The notes below the pieces were generated by a model. That model was given only the letters and a program-made list of their open reading frames with translations, had not been told where the DNA came from and made no database searches. A DNA stretch of 64,000 nucleotides. It comes from JBBIQS01 sp037442205. Lineage in GTDB: Bacteria; Myxococcota; Myxococcia; Myxococcales; UBA5297. Below, one piece after another: positions 31,776 to 40,020 of the stretch (position 1 is its first letter; each line of letters opens with the position of its first letter). Location: positions 38,407 through 102,406 of the forward strand of contig JBBIQS010000015.1 of NCBI GenBank assembly GCA_037442205.1, given 5' to 3'. Position numbers and translations under genes: made by a program.

Positions 31776-33413
31776 CTACAGCGCCTCGAGGAACCTCACC
31801 AGGTCCCGCGACTCGGCGTCGGTCAGGCCGATCTGGAATCTCCGGTCGTAGAACTCGACCACGGTGGCGAGATCCTTGGCCGAGCCGTTGTGGAAGTACG
31901 GCGCCCGCGCCGCCAAGCCGCGCAGGTTCGGCCCCTTGGTCTTGCCGGCATCGACGAATTTGCCGCTGATCAGCGCCCGCCCTGGGTCGGTGACTTCGAG
32001 ATCTCCCGCCGCCGCATGCAGCGTGTAGACGGGCAGGTTGCCGACGTCGAGGATGCCCTCGATCGAGTTGCCCAGGTTGTCCCTCGGGTGCGCCAGCGTC
32101 ACGCCGATGTTGATCGGCAGCGAGGTGCTGTGGTTGCCGACGTTGGGGTTGTTGTGACAGGTGCCGCAGGTCCCCAGCACCGGGGTGTTGAAGAGCGGAT
32201 CGGCCGGGTTGGCGAGCACGTCGCCGCTGGCGCTGTTGATTCCGGCGACGTTGGCGATGGTGAACGTCCGCTCGTTGAAGAGCTTCTCGCCCCGGCCGAT
32301 GGCCGCGCGCAGCCCATCGAGCTCTTCGCAATGGTCGCGATGATCGTCGCCGTGTTCGCGATCGCGGTCGCACCGGCGATGGTCGTCATGGCAGTCGCGG
32401 TCGTGGCCGCTGCCATCCTCGCACTCGCGCGCGCGGCCCCGATCATGGTCGCGATCGTCGTCGCAATCGAGGTGCTCCCAGTCGCGGTAGAGGGTGAAGA
32501 TCCGGCTCGAGAACCCGGGCTGGAGCGGGTCGTTGATGCCGATGAAGAAGCGCCGGGCGACCTCGTCGGCGAGGAACCTGGGGCCGCCGTGCCCGCCGTC
32601 GCGGTCGAGCTCGAGATGGCCGAGCTTGAGCTGGGCGTTGAAGAGGTCGGTCTCGAAGTTGACCAGATCGTCGCTCACCGGAGTGCCGAGGATCGGCTGC
32701 GAGGCCTGCTCGTGGCCGAGGGTGGCGCCGTTGTCCTGATGCCTCAGGTCGAAGAACAGGGGCCCGAGCCCGGTCAGCCCCTTCCCAGTGGTGATCTTCT
32801 GAATCGTCTCCCGCCCGTCCCACATCACGGTGGAGAGGAACACCAGGTTCGCCGTCGGCAGCGGCCGGCGGAACAGGAACAGCTCCCCGCCGATCGAGGC
32901 GTCGCCGGGCGCGATGGCGCAGTTCTTGGGGTTGGTGGCCCCGGCGAGGGTGAAGTCCGCGGTCGCCGGAACGGGGAGCTGGATGCGGATCACCCCGTAG
33001 TCAACGGTCAACGACGAGGCTGCGGCATCCGGGCCTTTCGTGGGGCTGGTAGGCGGACAGTCGGAGCCGTCGACCGGCGCGAAGAGCGGGTCGTGAGGAT
33101 CGGCCGAGGCAAGCGCCCTGTTTCCCCTCGCGCTAATGGTCCAGCCGTCCTCCTGGCGATGGCAGGAGTTGCAGCTGCGGCCGTTGCTCCCCAGCGCGGT
33201 GAAGAATCCATTGGTGTCGCCGGCGTCGAAACCGTGCCGCGAAAAGGAGGCGACGATGCCCGCCGGATCGCGCGCCAGCTCGAACTGCCTGGGCAAATGC
33301 CGATGGTCCCGCTCCTCCGAATGCAGCGCCTCGGAAGAACTGGATAGCCTGTTGGGCTCGCCGCCACACCCGGCGAGAAGGAAGACCGCTACCGTTGCTC
33401 GCGCAAGTCGCAT
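31776..33413 (-). CDS. Di-haem cytochrome c peroxidase-like lipoprotein with D/H/C-rich insert
   Basis: 545 residues. The start MRLARATVAVFLLAGC gives a lipoprotein (Cys16), with GGAGGGG before the ATG. Haem motifs CNSCH (81-85) and CGTCH (416-420) match the MauG/cytochrome c peroxidase superfamily. The gap between them is far longer than in classical enzymes because of an extended middle domain (about 135-310) and a 47-residue Asp/His/Arg/Cys insert at 317-363. NLRGLAARAPYFHNGS near the C-terminus is a typical late CCP motif. It heads the operon with the molybdo-enzyme and two small exported proteins. Function is inferred, either peroxide detoxification or oxidative modification in the periplasm. 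Confidence 0.85.
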   Translation of the reverse strand: MRLARATVAVFLLAGCGGEPNRLSSSSEALHSEERDHRHLPRQFELARDPAGIVASFSRHGFDAGDTNGFFTALGSNGRSCNSCHRQEDGWTISARGNRALASADPHDPLFAPVDGSDCPPTSPTKGPDAAASSLTVDYGVIRIQLPVPATADFTLAGATNPKNCAIAPGDASIGGELFLFRRPLPTANLVFLSTVMWDGRETIQKITTGKGLTGLGPLFFDLRHQDNGATLGHEQASQPILGTPVSDDLVNFETDLFNAQLKLGHLELDRDGGHGGPRFLADEVARRFFIGINDPLQPGFSSRIFTLYRDWEHLDCDDDRDHDRGRARECEDGSGHDRDCHDDHRRCDRDREHGDDHRDHCEELDGLRAAIGRGEKLFNERTFTIANVAGINSASGDVLANPADPLFNTPVLGTCGTCHNNPNVGNHSTSLPINIGVTLAHPRDNLGNSIEGILDVGNLPVYTLHAAAGDLEVTDPGRALISGKFVDAGKTKGPNLRGLAARAPYFHNGSAKDLATVVEFYDRRFQIGLTDAESRDLVRFLEAL

Positions 33414-33724
33414 TCATCCCCTCCGAGATGCGATTCAGCGAACCGTGTCCGCAGGAATTGATTGACGCGGCGGGCCGAGGGCAAGGCAGAAACCCACGCG
33501 AGCTACGCCTCCCCTCGCGTTCACCCTCACGCTCGGGGCACGGCCGCTGGCGCAGGCGAAGGAGTCGGAGGGATGGCACCGCCGCTCGGAAGCTCGGCCG
33601 TTGTTCGCCCCTGGCGCTCCGGGCACACTGAATTGGCGCTCGCGGATCAGCCGGGGAGGCGAGGATCCGCTACAAGGAGCGCGAAGGAGACGGCGCCCCC
33701 TTTCCCGCCGCTCGCCCCCGCGAC
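33414..33724. other. Divergent intergenic region without a gene
   Basis: Between the peroxidase start (33413, -) and the DUF2892 start (33725, +). The peroxidase side has GGAGGGGATG before its ATG. The other side has several AAGGAG-like runs, but they lie about 40 bases before the ATG, too far to act on it. TTGACG at 33461 has no good -10 partner. Both promoters must lie here, but none can be fixed. Confidence 0.4.
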
Positions 33725-33922
33725 ATGCCCCTCATGACCCTGAAGACCAAGATCCACGACGGCATCATCGGCGCACTGATCCTCGCGAGCGCGGTTTCGG
33801 CGTGGCTGTTCGACCCCCGTTTCATCGCCCTCGCCGGGCTCGTCGCCGCGGTGATGATCTCCAGCGCCTTCACCGGCTTCTGCCCGGTGCACTACGTGGT
33901 GAACAAGCTCGTTCGCTCGTGA
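33725..33922 (+). CDS. DUF2892 (YgaP-like) small inner-membrane protein
   Basis: 65 residues. Two membrane helices: IIGALILASAVSAWLF and ALAGLVAAVMISSAFTGF. The C-terminal signature FTGFCPVHYVVNKL (TGFCP then hydrophobic) is the DUF2892 motif; the cysteine is conserved. In E. coli YgaP this domain is fused to a rhodanese; here it is free-standing. The ATG at 33725 lacks a visible ribosome site; ATG 33734 is an alternative. It sits between the redox operon and the lipase run, with no clear partner. Confidence 0.75.
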   Translation: MPLMTLKTKIHDGIIGALILASAVSAWLFDPRFIALAGLVAAVMISSAFTGFCPVHYVVNKLVRS

Positions 33923-33935
33923 GGTAAGGGAGGCG

Positions 33936-33966
33936 GGGCCCGGACCGGCGCGTCGATCCCGGGCCC
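33936..33966. terminator. GC hairpin between convergent genes
   Basis: GGGCCCGG (33936-33943) and CCGGGCCC (33959-33966) form a perfect 8-bp stem with a 15-base loop, between the stop at 33922 (+) and 33973 (-). There is no U-tract, so a bidirectional stop is only suggested by location. Confidence 0.3.
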
Positions 33967-33972
33967 GGCGCC

Positions 33973-34587
33973 TCAGCTGGCGCGGATGAGGCCAAGCAAC
34001 AGGGCCTTGACCGGTGGGAAGTCGACCAGCGGCCCCAGCGGGAAGGCCTGGCGGGCCCATTTCGACCAGCTCCAGTCGTCCCTCTGCGAGACGATGCGCC
34101 CGTCACGCACCCGCATCGTCGTGACCGACTCGTTGTGGATTGGCCTCCCCAGCAGCTTGTAGTCGGCCGTCCAGGCCATCTTCACCGTGTCGCCCTCGGT
34201 GGAGAGGACCTTCGACGAGAGGCGGAGGTCGCTCCCCTTCTTGAAGATGCCCGCCCACATGTTCCCGATGGCCTCCTGCCCCTTCAAGTCGAACAGCGGG
34301 TCATGGAAGGTCGCGTCGGGCGCGTAGAGCGACTTCATGGCGGCGGCGTCGGCCTGCGCGAAGGCGGCGTAGAACCTCTCGGCCACCTGGGCAGGCCCGG
34401 CGGCGCCCGGGCCGGCGGATGCCGACTTCACCCCGGAGCCAGCGAAGCAATCGCGAGGCGCGGGATTGGCCGAGGCCGCGCTCGGGGCGGCGAGCTTCGC
34501 GGGGGCGGCCACGGGCGCGGAGTTGGCGGGCGTCGCGGCCGATGCGCCCAGCGGACGGGGAGCGGCGCCCAGACGAGTCGGGTTCAT
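33973..34587 (-). CDS. SnoaL/NTF2-like protein with low-complexity N-terminus
   Basis: 204 residues from ATG 34587, with AGGA 7 bases upstream. The first 60 residues are Ala/Pro-rich and disordered. The NTF2-fold domain (about 75-190) starts VAERFYAAFAQADAAAMKSLYAPDATFHDPLFDLKG and ends in a sheet with MRVRDGRIVSQRDDWSW, a SnoaL/ketosteroid-isomerase-like pattern with an acidic pocket. It ends the run lipase-SDR-AraC-SnoaL and starts 73 bases after the AraC stop. It may act as a cyclase/isomerase or binding protein on a lipid or steroid-like substrate. Confidence 0.8.
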   Translation of the reverse strand: MNPTRLGAAPRPLGASAATPANSAPVAAPAKLAAPSAASANPAPRDCFAGSGVKSASAGPGAAGPAQVAERFYAAFAQADAAAMKSLYAPDATFHDPLFDLKGQEAIGNMWAGIFKKGSDLRLSSKVLSTEGDTVKMAWTADYKLLGRPIHNESVTTMRVRDGRIVSQRDDWSWSKWARQAFPLGPLVDFPPVKALLLGLIRAS

Positions 34588-34660
34588 GGGTTTTCCTAGT
34601 GGGGTGAGGGGGCGGGAATCAACCACGGACAAGGTAGCGGCTGGGCGGGCCCCGCGCTTG

Positions 34661-35692
34661 TCAGCGCACGCCACGTTGCTTGGCTTGGGGTGCCATTTGC
34701 CGGGCGTACTCGCCGGGAGGTAGGCCGGTCCACCGTTTGAAGGCACGCACGAAGGCGCTCACGTCGGCGTAGCCGAGGATGAAGGCCAGCTCGGTGACCT
34801 GCGCCGTGCCGGTGGCGAGGAGCCGGCGCGCCAGGGCCTCCCGAACCGTGCCCAGCACTCCTTTGAAGTCGGTGTCCTCGGCGGCCAGCCTCCGCTGGAG
34901 CGTGCGCGGAGACAGCCGCATCGCGCGAGCGAGCGTCGGGAGCTGCGGAGCGCCGCCCTGGAGCAGGCTGCGCTCCAGCTCGTGCGCGGCGGCCTCGGCG
35001 GCGGAGGTATCGGGCGGCAGGCGCTGCAGCTGTTCGACGGCGTGGTGGTGAATCAGCGCCAGCAGAGCCGGGTCGGCCCCGGGAAGCTTCGCGTCGAGCA
35101 GCTCGAGAGGAAGAGCCAGCCCGGTCGACTCGGCGCCGAAGGTGATGGGCGCGTCCCCAACCACCCGCTGCAGCTCCGCGAAGGCACTGGGCCTGGGATG
35201 CGCGAGCCACACGCGCGTGGGCACCCACCGCCGCTGAAGCATGGCTCGGCCCATCTGCAGCAACGCGATCAGGTTGAAATCGTCGAGCTGTCTGCCGAGC
35301 GCCCCGGGCTTGCCGCGCGCGTGTTGGCTGATGCGGCCCTCGCGGCCATCGCGCTCGAACTGGTAGCGGACCGCGCGGTTGATCAGTGCGCTGAAGCGCA
35401 CCAGCAGCTTCAGGCTTTGCTCCAGCGTGGGCGCGTTCAAGGTGGCGTACTCGAGCAGCCCATAGCGTCCGCGCTCCAGGTGCTCGGCGGCGTGCACCCC
35501 GATCTCCTCGTCGCCGGAGAGCGCGGCGGCCGCCTCGGCCAGCCCGCGCAACGCGGACACCTCCAGCTCGGCGTCGAGGGTCGAGGCCAGTGCCGGGGGC
35601 AGGCCGAGCCGCTCGAGCAAGGCAGCCCCGGAGTGACCGCGCCTCTCCAGCTGCTGCAACAGGGGAACGACGCTCTGGCTCCGCAGCCGCAT
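34661..35692 (-). CDS. AraC-family transcriptional regulator
   Basis: 343 residues from ATG 35692. The N-terminal ligand domain is of the arabinose-operon-binding PF12625 type (LLQQLERRGHSGAALLERLGLPPAL ... ERGRYGLLEYATLNAPTLEQSL). The C-terminal pair of helix-turn-helices is LPTLARAMRLSPRTLQRRLAAE and VTELAFILGYADVSAFVRAFKRWTGLPPGEYAR. Such OruR/ArgR2-like regulators respond to lipids, amino acids or steroid-like compounds. The gene follows the epimerase by 104 bases and probably controls the lipase/SDR/SnoaL genes. Confidence 0.9.
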   Translation of the reverse strand: MRLRSQSVVPLLQQLERRGHSGAALLERLGLPPALASTLDAELEVSALRGLAEAAAALSGDEEIGVHAAEHLERGRYGLLEYATLNAPTLEQSLKLLVRFSALINRAVRYQFERDGREGRISQHARGKPGALGRQLDDFNLIALLQMGRAMLQRRWVPTRVWLAHPRPSAFAELQRVVGDAPITFGAESTGLALPLELLDAKLPGADPALLALIHHHAVEQLQRLPPDTSAAEAAAHELERSLLQGGAPQLPTLARAMRLSPRTLQRRLAAEDTDFKGVLGTVREALARRLLATGTAQVTELAFILGYADVSAFVRAFKRWTGLPPGEYARQMAPQAKQRGVR

Positions 35693-35796
35693 GGACGGGA
35701 ATATACCGGACCGGGCTCCTGCCGACGCCGTGGCCCCTGCGCGGCGAGGTCGCGCTCCTCGCGCCGGCTGCCGCAGCGGCGCGGCCCTGAGCCGGC

Positions 35797-36792
35797 TCAA
35801 GCCTCGGGCAGCATCCCCGCCTCGCGGAACCAGCGGACGACGTCGGCGCAGGTCTCGGCCAGCGGACGGGGCTGATAGCCCAGCTCAGCCATCGCCTTCT
35901 CGCGGCGGATGTCGCGGTGGCTGGTGCGCAGGGTCTCCAGCGATTCGTAGGTCCACAGCGGGCGGGTGCCGGTGATCCGCGCCCAGAGGTCGGCGAACGG
36001 CACGCCGAGCTTGGCCAGCCACACCGGCGCCGCCAGCTTCGGCACCGGCACCCCGGCCTCCCTGGCGATGAGCGAGGCGAGCACCGGGAACGGCGCGTAG
36101 TGGCCCGAGAGGAGGTAGCGCTCGCCTTTGCGCCCGCGCAGCGCCGCCGCCACCGCACCCTTGGCCACGTCGCGCACGTCCACCCAGTCGAAGCCGGCGT
36201 CGATCAGCGCCGGCAGCTTGTTCCGGGCGACCAGCAGCGCCACCGCCCCCATCGCCGAGGGCTTGTAGTCGAGCGGGCCGAGCACCGCGGTCGGATTGAC
36301 GATCACTGCGTCGAGCCCCTCGGCCACCGCCAGCCCGATCTGCCGCTCGGCGGCGGCCTTGGTCCGGTCGTAGGTCAGGCACGGGCCCTTGGACTCGTCC
36401 GCCAGCGGCCTCTTCTCGTCCAGCGGCCGATCCCAGGGATCGTGCTGCAGCGCGTGGATCGAGGAGAAGTGCACCAGCCGCCGAACCCCGGCCTCGAGAC
36501 AGGCCCTGGCGACGTTGGCGGTGCCCTGGTCGTTGGTCTTGCGCACCAGCCCACCGGGATCGCCATGGACAGTGATGGCCCCCGCCAGGTGGAAGACCAG
36601 CTCCGATCCGGCGATGGCCCGCCGCACGGCGTCGAGCTCGAGGACGTCGCACCGCACGACCTCCACCGGCAGCCCTTCGAGCGGGCGGGTGTCGCTGCGG
36701 TAGAGGGCGCGCACCTGGTGGCCCTGCGCCAACAGCTCGCGCACAAGGTTGCCGCCGATGTGTCCGGACGCCCCGGTGACGGTTGTCTTCAT
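35797..36792 (-). CDS. NAD-dependent epimerase/dehydratase (extended SDR)
   Basis: 331 residues. The nucleotide site TGASGHIGG (residues 6-14) and the catalytic Ser111, Tyr141 and Lys145 (YDRTK) are present. NPTAVLGPLDYKPS is the extended-SDR motif of the 3-beta-HSD/dihydroflavonol-reductase group. It probably oxidises or reduces a hydroxyl/keto group on a hydrophobic substrate in the cytoplasm. It lies 18 bases after the lipase stop and is cotranscribed with it. The exact substrate is unknown. Confidence 0.9.
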   Translation of the reverse strand: MKTTVTGASGHIGGNLVRELLAQGHQVRALYRSDTRPLEGLPVEVVRCDVLELDAVRRAIAGSELVFHLAGAITVHGDPGGLVRKTNDQGTANVARACLEAGVRRLVHFSSIHALQHDPWDRPLDEKRPLADESKGPCLTYDRTKAAAERQIGLAVAEGLDAVIVNPTAVLGPLDYKPSAMGAVALLVARNKLPALIDAGFDWVDVRDVAKGAVAAALRGRKGERYLLSGHYAPFPVLASLIAREAGVPVPKLAAPVWLAKLGVPFADLWARITGTRPLWTYESLETLRTSHRDIRREKAMAELGYQPRPLAETCADVVRWFREAGMLPEA

Positions 36793-36810
36793 TGGCGATT
36801 CAGCCCGCGC

Positions 36811-38193
36811 CTACTTCGCGGTGCCGGAGCAGACCACCGGAGCGGAGCGCTGGCACTGCTTCTCCGCCGGCCAGGGCTCGCCCTTGCGGCGCGCGTCGAG
36901 GAAGTCCAGCTGCTCGGACAGCGAACCGACCGCGCCCGCGGTGTGCCCGGCTCCGGCGCACTCCAGGTACTCGAGGGCCATCCCCTGGGCGCAGAGCGCG
37001 TCGAAGGCCAGCCTCTCCAGCGGGGTCGCCACCAGCTCGTCCAGCTCGCTGAGCACGAAGAGCGTCGGCGCGTTGGAGAGCCGCTCCAGCGGCATCTGCG
37101 GCAGCGAGCTGCGGCGCAGCATGCACGACAAGGGGCTGTCGTCGACCAGGCCGGCGGCGGCGGAGCTGCGGGCCGACCCGGTGAAGACCTGCCCGACCTG
37201 CGTGGCCCCCCTCACCAGCGATCCCACCTCGCACTGCTGGCGCATGTCCTGCGGGATGCTGGTGTCGAAGGGCGGCACCAGCATCGCCGACAGGTCGGCG
37301 TGGTACCAGTCGGCGTGGGCGGTGATGATCGCGGCAACGTTGGCGGAGCCGCCGACGGCAACATTGGTGTCGCGCTGGGTCTCGGCCACCAGATCGGCCG
37401 GCGGGACCGAGGCCGCCACCGCGATCACGTTCTCCTCGGGCGAATAGTAGGGGCCGTAGCGTGCCACCATCAGGGCCGAGTGGCCGCCCTGCGAGCCGCC
37501 CAGCACCAGGATTCCGGGATCCGCCGCCACCCGGCTGCGCAGCTTGCCCTCGAGCAGCTCCCGCGCCGCCCGCACCGCGTCGAGGCTGGCGATGGCGGTC
37601 GGCTCGGCCACCACGTAGGGATGCAGCTGGGTGGCCGGAGCGCCCATCCCGTTCATGCCCAGGTAGTCGGGGGCCACCACCACGTAGCCGAAAGAAACCA
37701 GCGCCGCGACCATGAACGGGTTGAGGAAGTCGCGCGAGGGGGCGCACTTGTCGTTGAAGCCGGAGGTCCCGTGCAGGAAGAGCAGCACCGGGAAGGCGGG
37801 CCGGCTGGGGACGTCAGGCAGGCCGAGCATCGCGGTGGCCTGGGTCTCAACGCCGCGGTCCTGGGTGCGGTAGCGGTAGCGATAGACCCGCGTCTTGTAG
37901 GTCAGCGGCCGCGCGATGTGGAAGCCGGACGAGTCGAGCAGCGAGGTGATCCCCTGAGGAGTCAGCTGGTAGTCGCTCATCTCCTCCCAGGCGACGACGG
38001 TGCCGATCTCCGGCGAGTCGATCCACTGGTAGGCCGACAGCCCACAGCGGGCGGGCTGGTCCCAGGCCGCCGCGGCCTTGGGATCGGCGGGCCGGCGGCT
38101 GGGGATTCCGGAGTCGGGCGAGCCGGCGTCAGCCTTGCCGCAGGCGGCGCAGAGGATCGAGGCCAGGACCAGAGTGCAGGGTCGGAAGCGCAT
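36811..38193 (-). CDS. Lipoprotein lipase/esterase, alpha-beta hydrolase (secretory lipase-like)
   Basis: 460 residues from the ATG at 38193, chosen because GAGGA lies 8 bases upstream; a GTG at 38208 is the alternative. The lipoprotein signal ends ILCAAC (Cys18), followed by an ADAGSPDSG linker. The fold is an alpha/beta hydrolase: VLLFLHGTSGF (oxyanion region), nucleophile GGSQGGHS, acid SELDELV, and His in CAGAGHTAG. GGSQGG and the long cap resemble the LIP/tannase-like secretory lipases. It is anchored in the envelope and degrades esters; downstream SDR, AraC and SnoaL genes suggest handling of a lipid-like product. Confidence 0.88.
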   Translation of the reverse strand: MRFRPCTLVLASILCAACGKADAGSPDSGIPSRRPADPKAAAAWDQPARCGLSAYQWIDSPEIGTVVAWEEMSDYQLTPQGITSLLDSSGFHIARPLTYKTRVYRYRYRTQDRGVETQATAMLGLPDVPSRPAFPVLLFLHGTSGFNDKCAPSRDFLNPFMVAALVSFGYVVVAPDYLGMNGMGAPATQLHPYVVAEPTAIASLDAVRAARELLEGKLRSRVAADPGILVLGGSQGGHSALMVARYGPYYSPEENVIAVAASVPPADLVAETQRDTNVAVGGSANVAAIITAHADWYHADLSAMLVPPFDTSIPQDMRQQCEVGSLVRGATQVGQVFTGSARSSAAAGLVDDSPLSCMLRRSSLPQMPLERLSNAPTLFVLSELDELVATPLERLAFDALCAQGMALEYLECAGAGHTAGAVGSLSEQLDFLDARRKGEPWPAEKQCQRSAPVVCSGTAK

Positions 38194-38251
38194 TGGCGCC
38201 ATCCTCACATGGCGGCGCGCACGCGCTCAATCAGACCGCCGCTGGAGGTTC

Positions 38252-39028
38252 CTAGTACCCGGTGGCGTACTGAAAGTGCATCTCGTCGTTGAAGCTCTTG
38301 CCCCAGGTGAAGCCGTACTTCTGGAACACCGCCGCCAGCTCCGGGCTGACCTTGCCGCGCCGCCCCTCGCTGGCGTTGATGTCGAAGGCGATTCCCCAGG
38401 AGTGGGTGCTCAGGTTGGAGCCGGCGACGCCGCGCTTGGTCCGGTAGTTGTACATCCCGTCCCAGCTGTGGATGTCCTTGAGCAGGCCCTTCTGCTGCGC
38501 CTCGGCCAGCATGGCGGTCATCACCGGCACCAGCTTCTCGTGCAGCCGCACGTTGATCACCTTGCCGCCCGGGCCCATCGGCAGCTGAGCGGTGACCAGG
38601 TGCTGCCCGGGCTTGCCGAAGACCCTCTCGATACCGGCGCGCCCGTGGGGAACCTGCGGGAACTGGCCCGAGGTCGAAGCCGGGGTCGTCGTCGATGCCG
38701 GCGGGGTCTTGGGGCTCTCCGGCTTGGGCTCGAAGACGTCGAGGCTGCCGGTGGCCAGCGCGTGGCCGAGGGCGGCGCGGGTGTTCGGTCCGTAGATGCC
38801 GTCGGCGGCCAGCCCCTGGCGCGCCTGGAAGGCCTTGAGCGCCGCCTGGGTGCGCGGCCCGAAGAGACCGGGCCCGGTGTCGTAGTCCTTCTTCGACAGC
38901 AGCCCGAGCTTGAGCAGCCCCTGCTGCAGTTGCAGCACCGCCGGCCCGCGCGAGCCCTTGAGCAATTCGGCCGAGGGAGCGCCGCGGGGAGCGGAGGGAC
39001 GGCTGGAGCGGATCGAGGGCACGGGCAT
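38252..39028 (-). CDS. Peptidoglycan-binding M15 peptidase (L-alanyl-D-glutamate peptidase/VanY-like)
   Basis: 258 residues, no signal peptide. An N-terminal PG_binding_1 domain (about 22-90: GPAVLQLQQGLLKLGLL, ALKAFQARQGLAADGIYG) is followed by a Pro/Thr linker and an M15 zinc peptidase domain (about 145-258). Zinc ligands are in STHSWGIAFDIN (His, Asp) and EMHF (His), all present. It should cut a peptide bond in cell-wall stems. Phage endolysins share this layout, but no phage genes lie nearby. Without a signal it may leave by another route or act on lysis. Confidence 0.88.
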   Translation of the reverse strand: MPVPSIRSSRPSAPRGAPSAELLKGSRGPAVLQLQQGLLKLGLLSKKDYDTGPGLFGPRTQAALKAFQARQGLAADGIYGPNTRAALGHALATGSLDVFEPKPESPKTPPASTTTPASTSGQFPQVPHGRAGIERVFGKPGQHLVTAQLPMGPGGKVINVRLHEKLVPVMTAMLAEAQQKGLLKDIHSWDGMYNYRTKRGVAGSNLSTHSWGIAFDINASEGRRGKVSPELAAVFQKYGFTWGKSFNDEMHFQYATGY

Positions 39029-39135
39029 GTCTTCTCTCCGGAAAATGGTCTCTGTTCCGATTATCCGGCCATCCCGGCGGAAGTTGCTCAGTCGTTTCGG
39101 AGCACTGCGTCACTCGCCGAGCGGCGCGCGGGCGC

Positions 39136-40008
39136 TCAGGTGCTGATTGCCAGGTCGTCGAGCAGCCCCTGGACCGCGGCCCGGGTCTTCTCGTCCAGCG
39201 CCTGGACCGCGTCCTCCGGAGGCTCGCCGGGGGGGATCTTCGGCGGGTAGATGGGCTCGCCGAAGCGGTAGCGCAGCAGCTTGGGCGGCGGCAGATGCGG
39301 CAGCGGGCCGAGCGCCAGCCCCCAGGGGAGCGCCAGGTGCAGCGGCCAGATGTTGGCCCGCGCCAGCTTGGGAATGTGGAGCGCCTTGGCGATGGCCATG
39401 CCGTCGGACAGGACCACCAGCGTGGCGTGGGGCCCGGCGTTGGCCACCGGCACGATGGGCACCTGGGCCTTGAGCGCCAGCCGCGCATAGCCGGTCCGCC
39501 CGGCGAAGCGCACCTTGTAGCGGTCGCGGAACGGCCGCCAGGTGTCGAGGTCGCCGCCGGGCATCACCAGCAGGTCGCGGCGGTGGTCGCGCAACACCGA
39601 GAGGGCCGTCGCCGGGCTGGCGTGCAGGACGCCTCGCCGGCCAAAGAAGCGCCCGGTGGGACCGACGGAGAGCACCATCTCGTGGCTCAGGACGTGGACG
39701 GGGCGGCCGGACCCGAAGCGCCGGTACCAGGAGAAGAGCAGCCCCCAGGCGTCGAGGACGGTGGTCCCGCCGGAGTGGTTGGAGACCAGCAGCGCCGGGC
39801 TCTCGGGGACGCGCTCCCAGCCCTGGACGTCGAGGCGGAACCAGCGGCGGCGGCCGAAGAAGATCGACAGCCAGGGCAGCGTTTCCTCGATCGCCTGCGG
39901 GTCGTAGGCCGAGGGGTCGTGTCCCCACTTGGCATGGGACCCGACGAGGTGGCGCGCGAGCCAGCCCTCGTGCTTCGGCGCGGCAACCGGCGACATTGCG
40001 CTCGTCAT
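39136..40008 (-). CDS. 1-acyl-glycerol-3-phosphate acyltransferase-like (PlsC family)
   Basis: 290 residues from ATG 40008 (ATG 39996 is the other candidate). Acyltransferase motif I is VSNHSGGTTVLD, where the usual NHxxxxD is intact; motif III is VMPGGDLDTWRP in place of FPEGTRS, and motif IV is VPIVPVAN. The EGTRS glutamate position reads GGD, as in some diacylglycerol/hemolysin-like acyltransferases. It probably transfers an acyl chain to a lipid at the inner membrane. The start lies only 12 bases from the divergent hydrolase start, or 48 with alternative starts. Confidence 0.85.
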   Translation of the reverse strand: MTSAMSPVAAPKHEGWLARHLVGSHAKWGHDPSAYDPQAIEETLPWLSIFFGRRRWFRLDVQGWERVPESPALLVSNHSGGTTVLDAWGLLFSWYRRFGSGRPVHVLSHEMVLSVGPTGRFFGRRGVLHASPATALSVLRDHRRDLLVMPGGDLDTWRPFRDRYKVRFAGRTGYARLALKAQVPIVPVANAGPHATLVVLSDGMAIAKALHIPKLARANIWPLHLALPWGLALGPLPHLPPPKLLRYRFGEPIYPPKIPPGEPPEDAVQALDEKTRAAVQGLLDDLAIST

Positions 40009-40020
40009 TCCGGCTCGATA

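Noticed and set aside
32200..32500. Hydrophobic plus-strand peptide opposite the D/H-rich insert
   Set aside because: Codons for Asp/His read as Val/Met/Ile on the other strand; no ribosome site. It is an antisense effect.
38252..39028. Phage endolysin or prophage remnant
   Set aside because: The M15 peptidase has the layout of an endolysin, but no holin, tail or integrase genes lie nearby.
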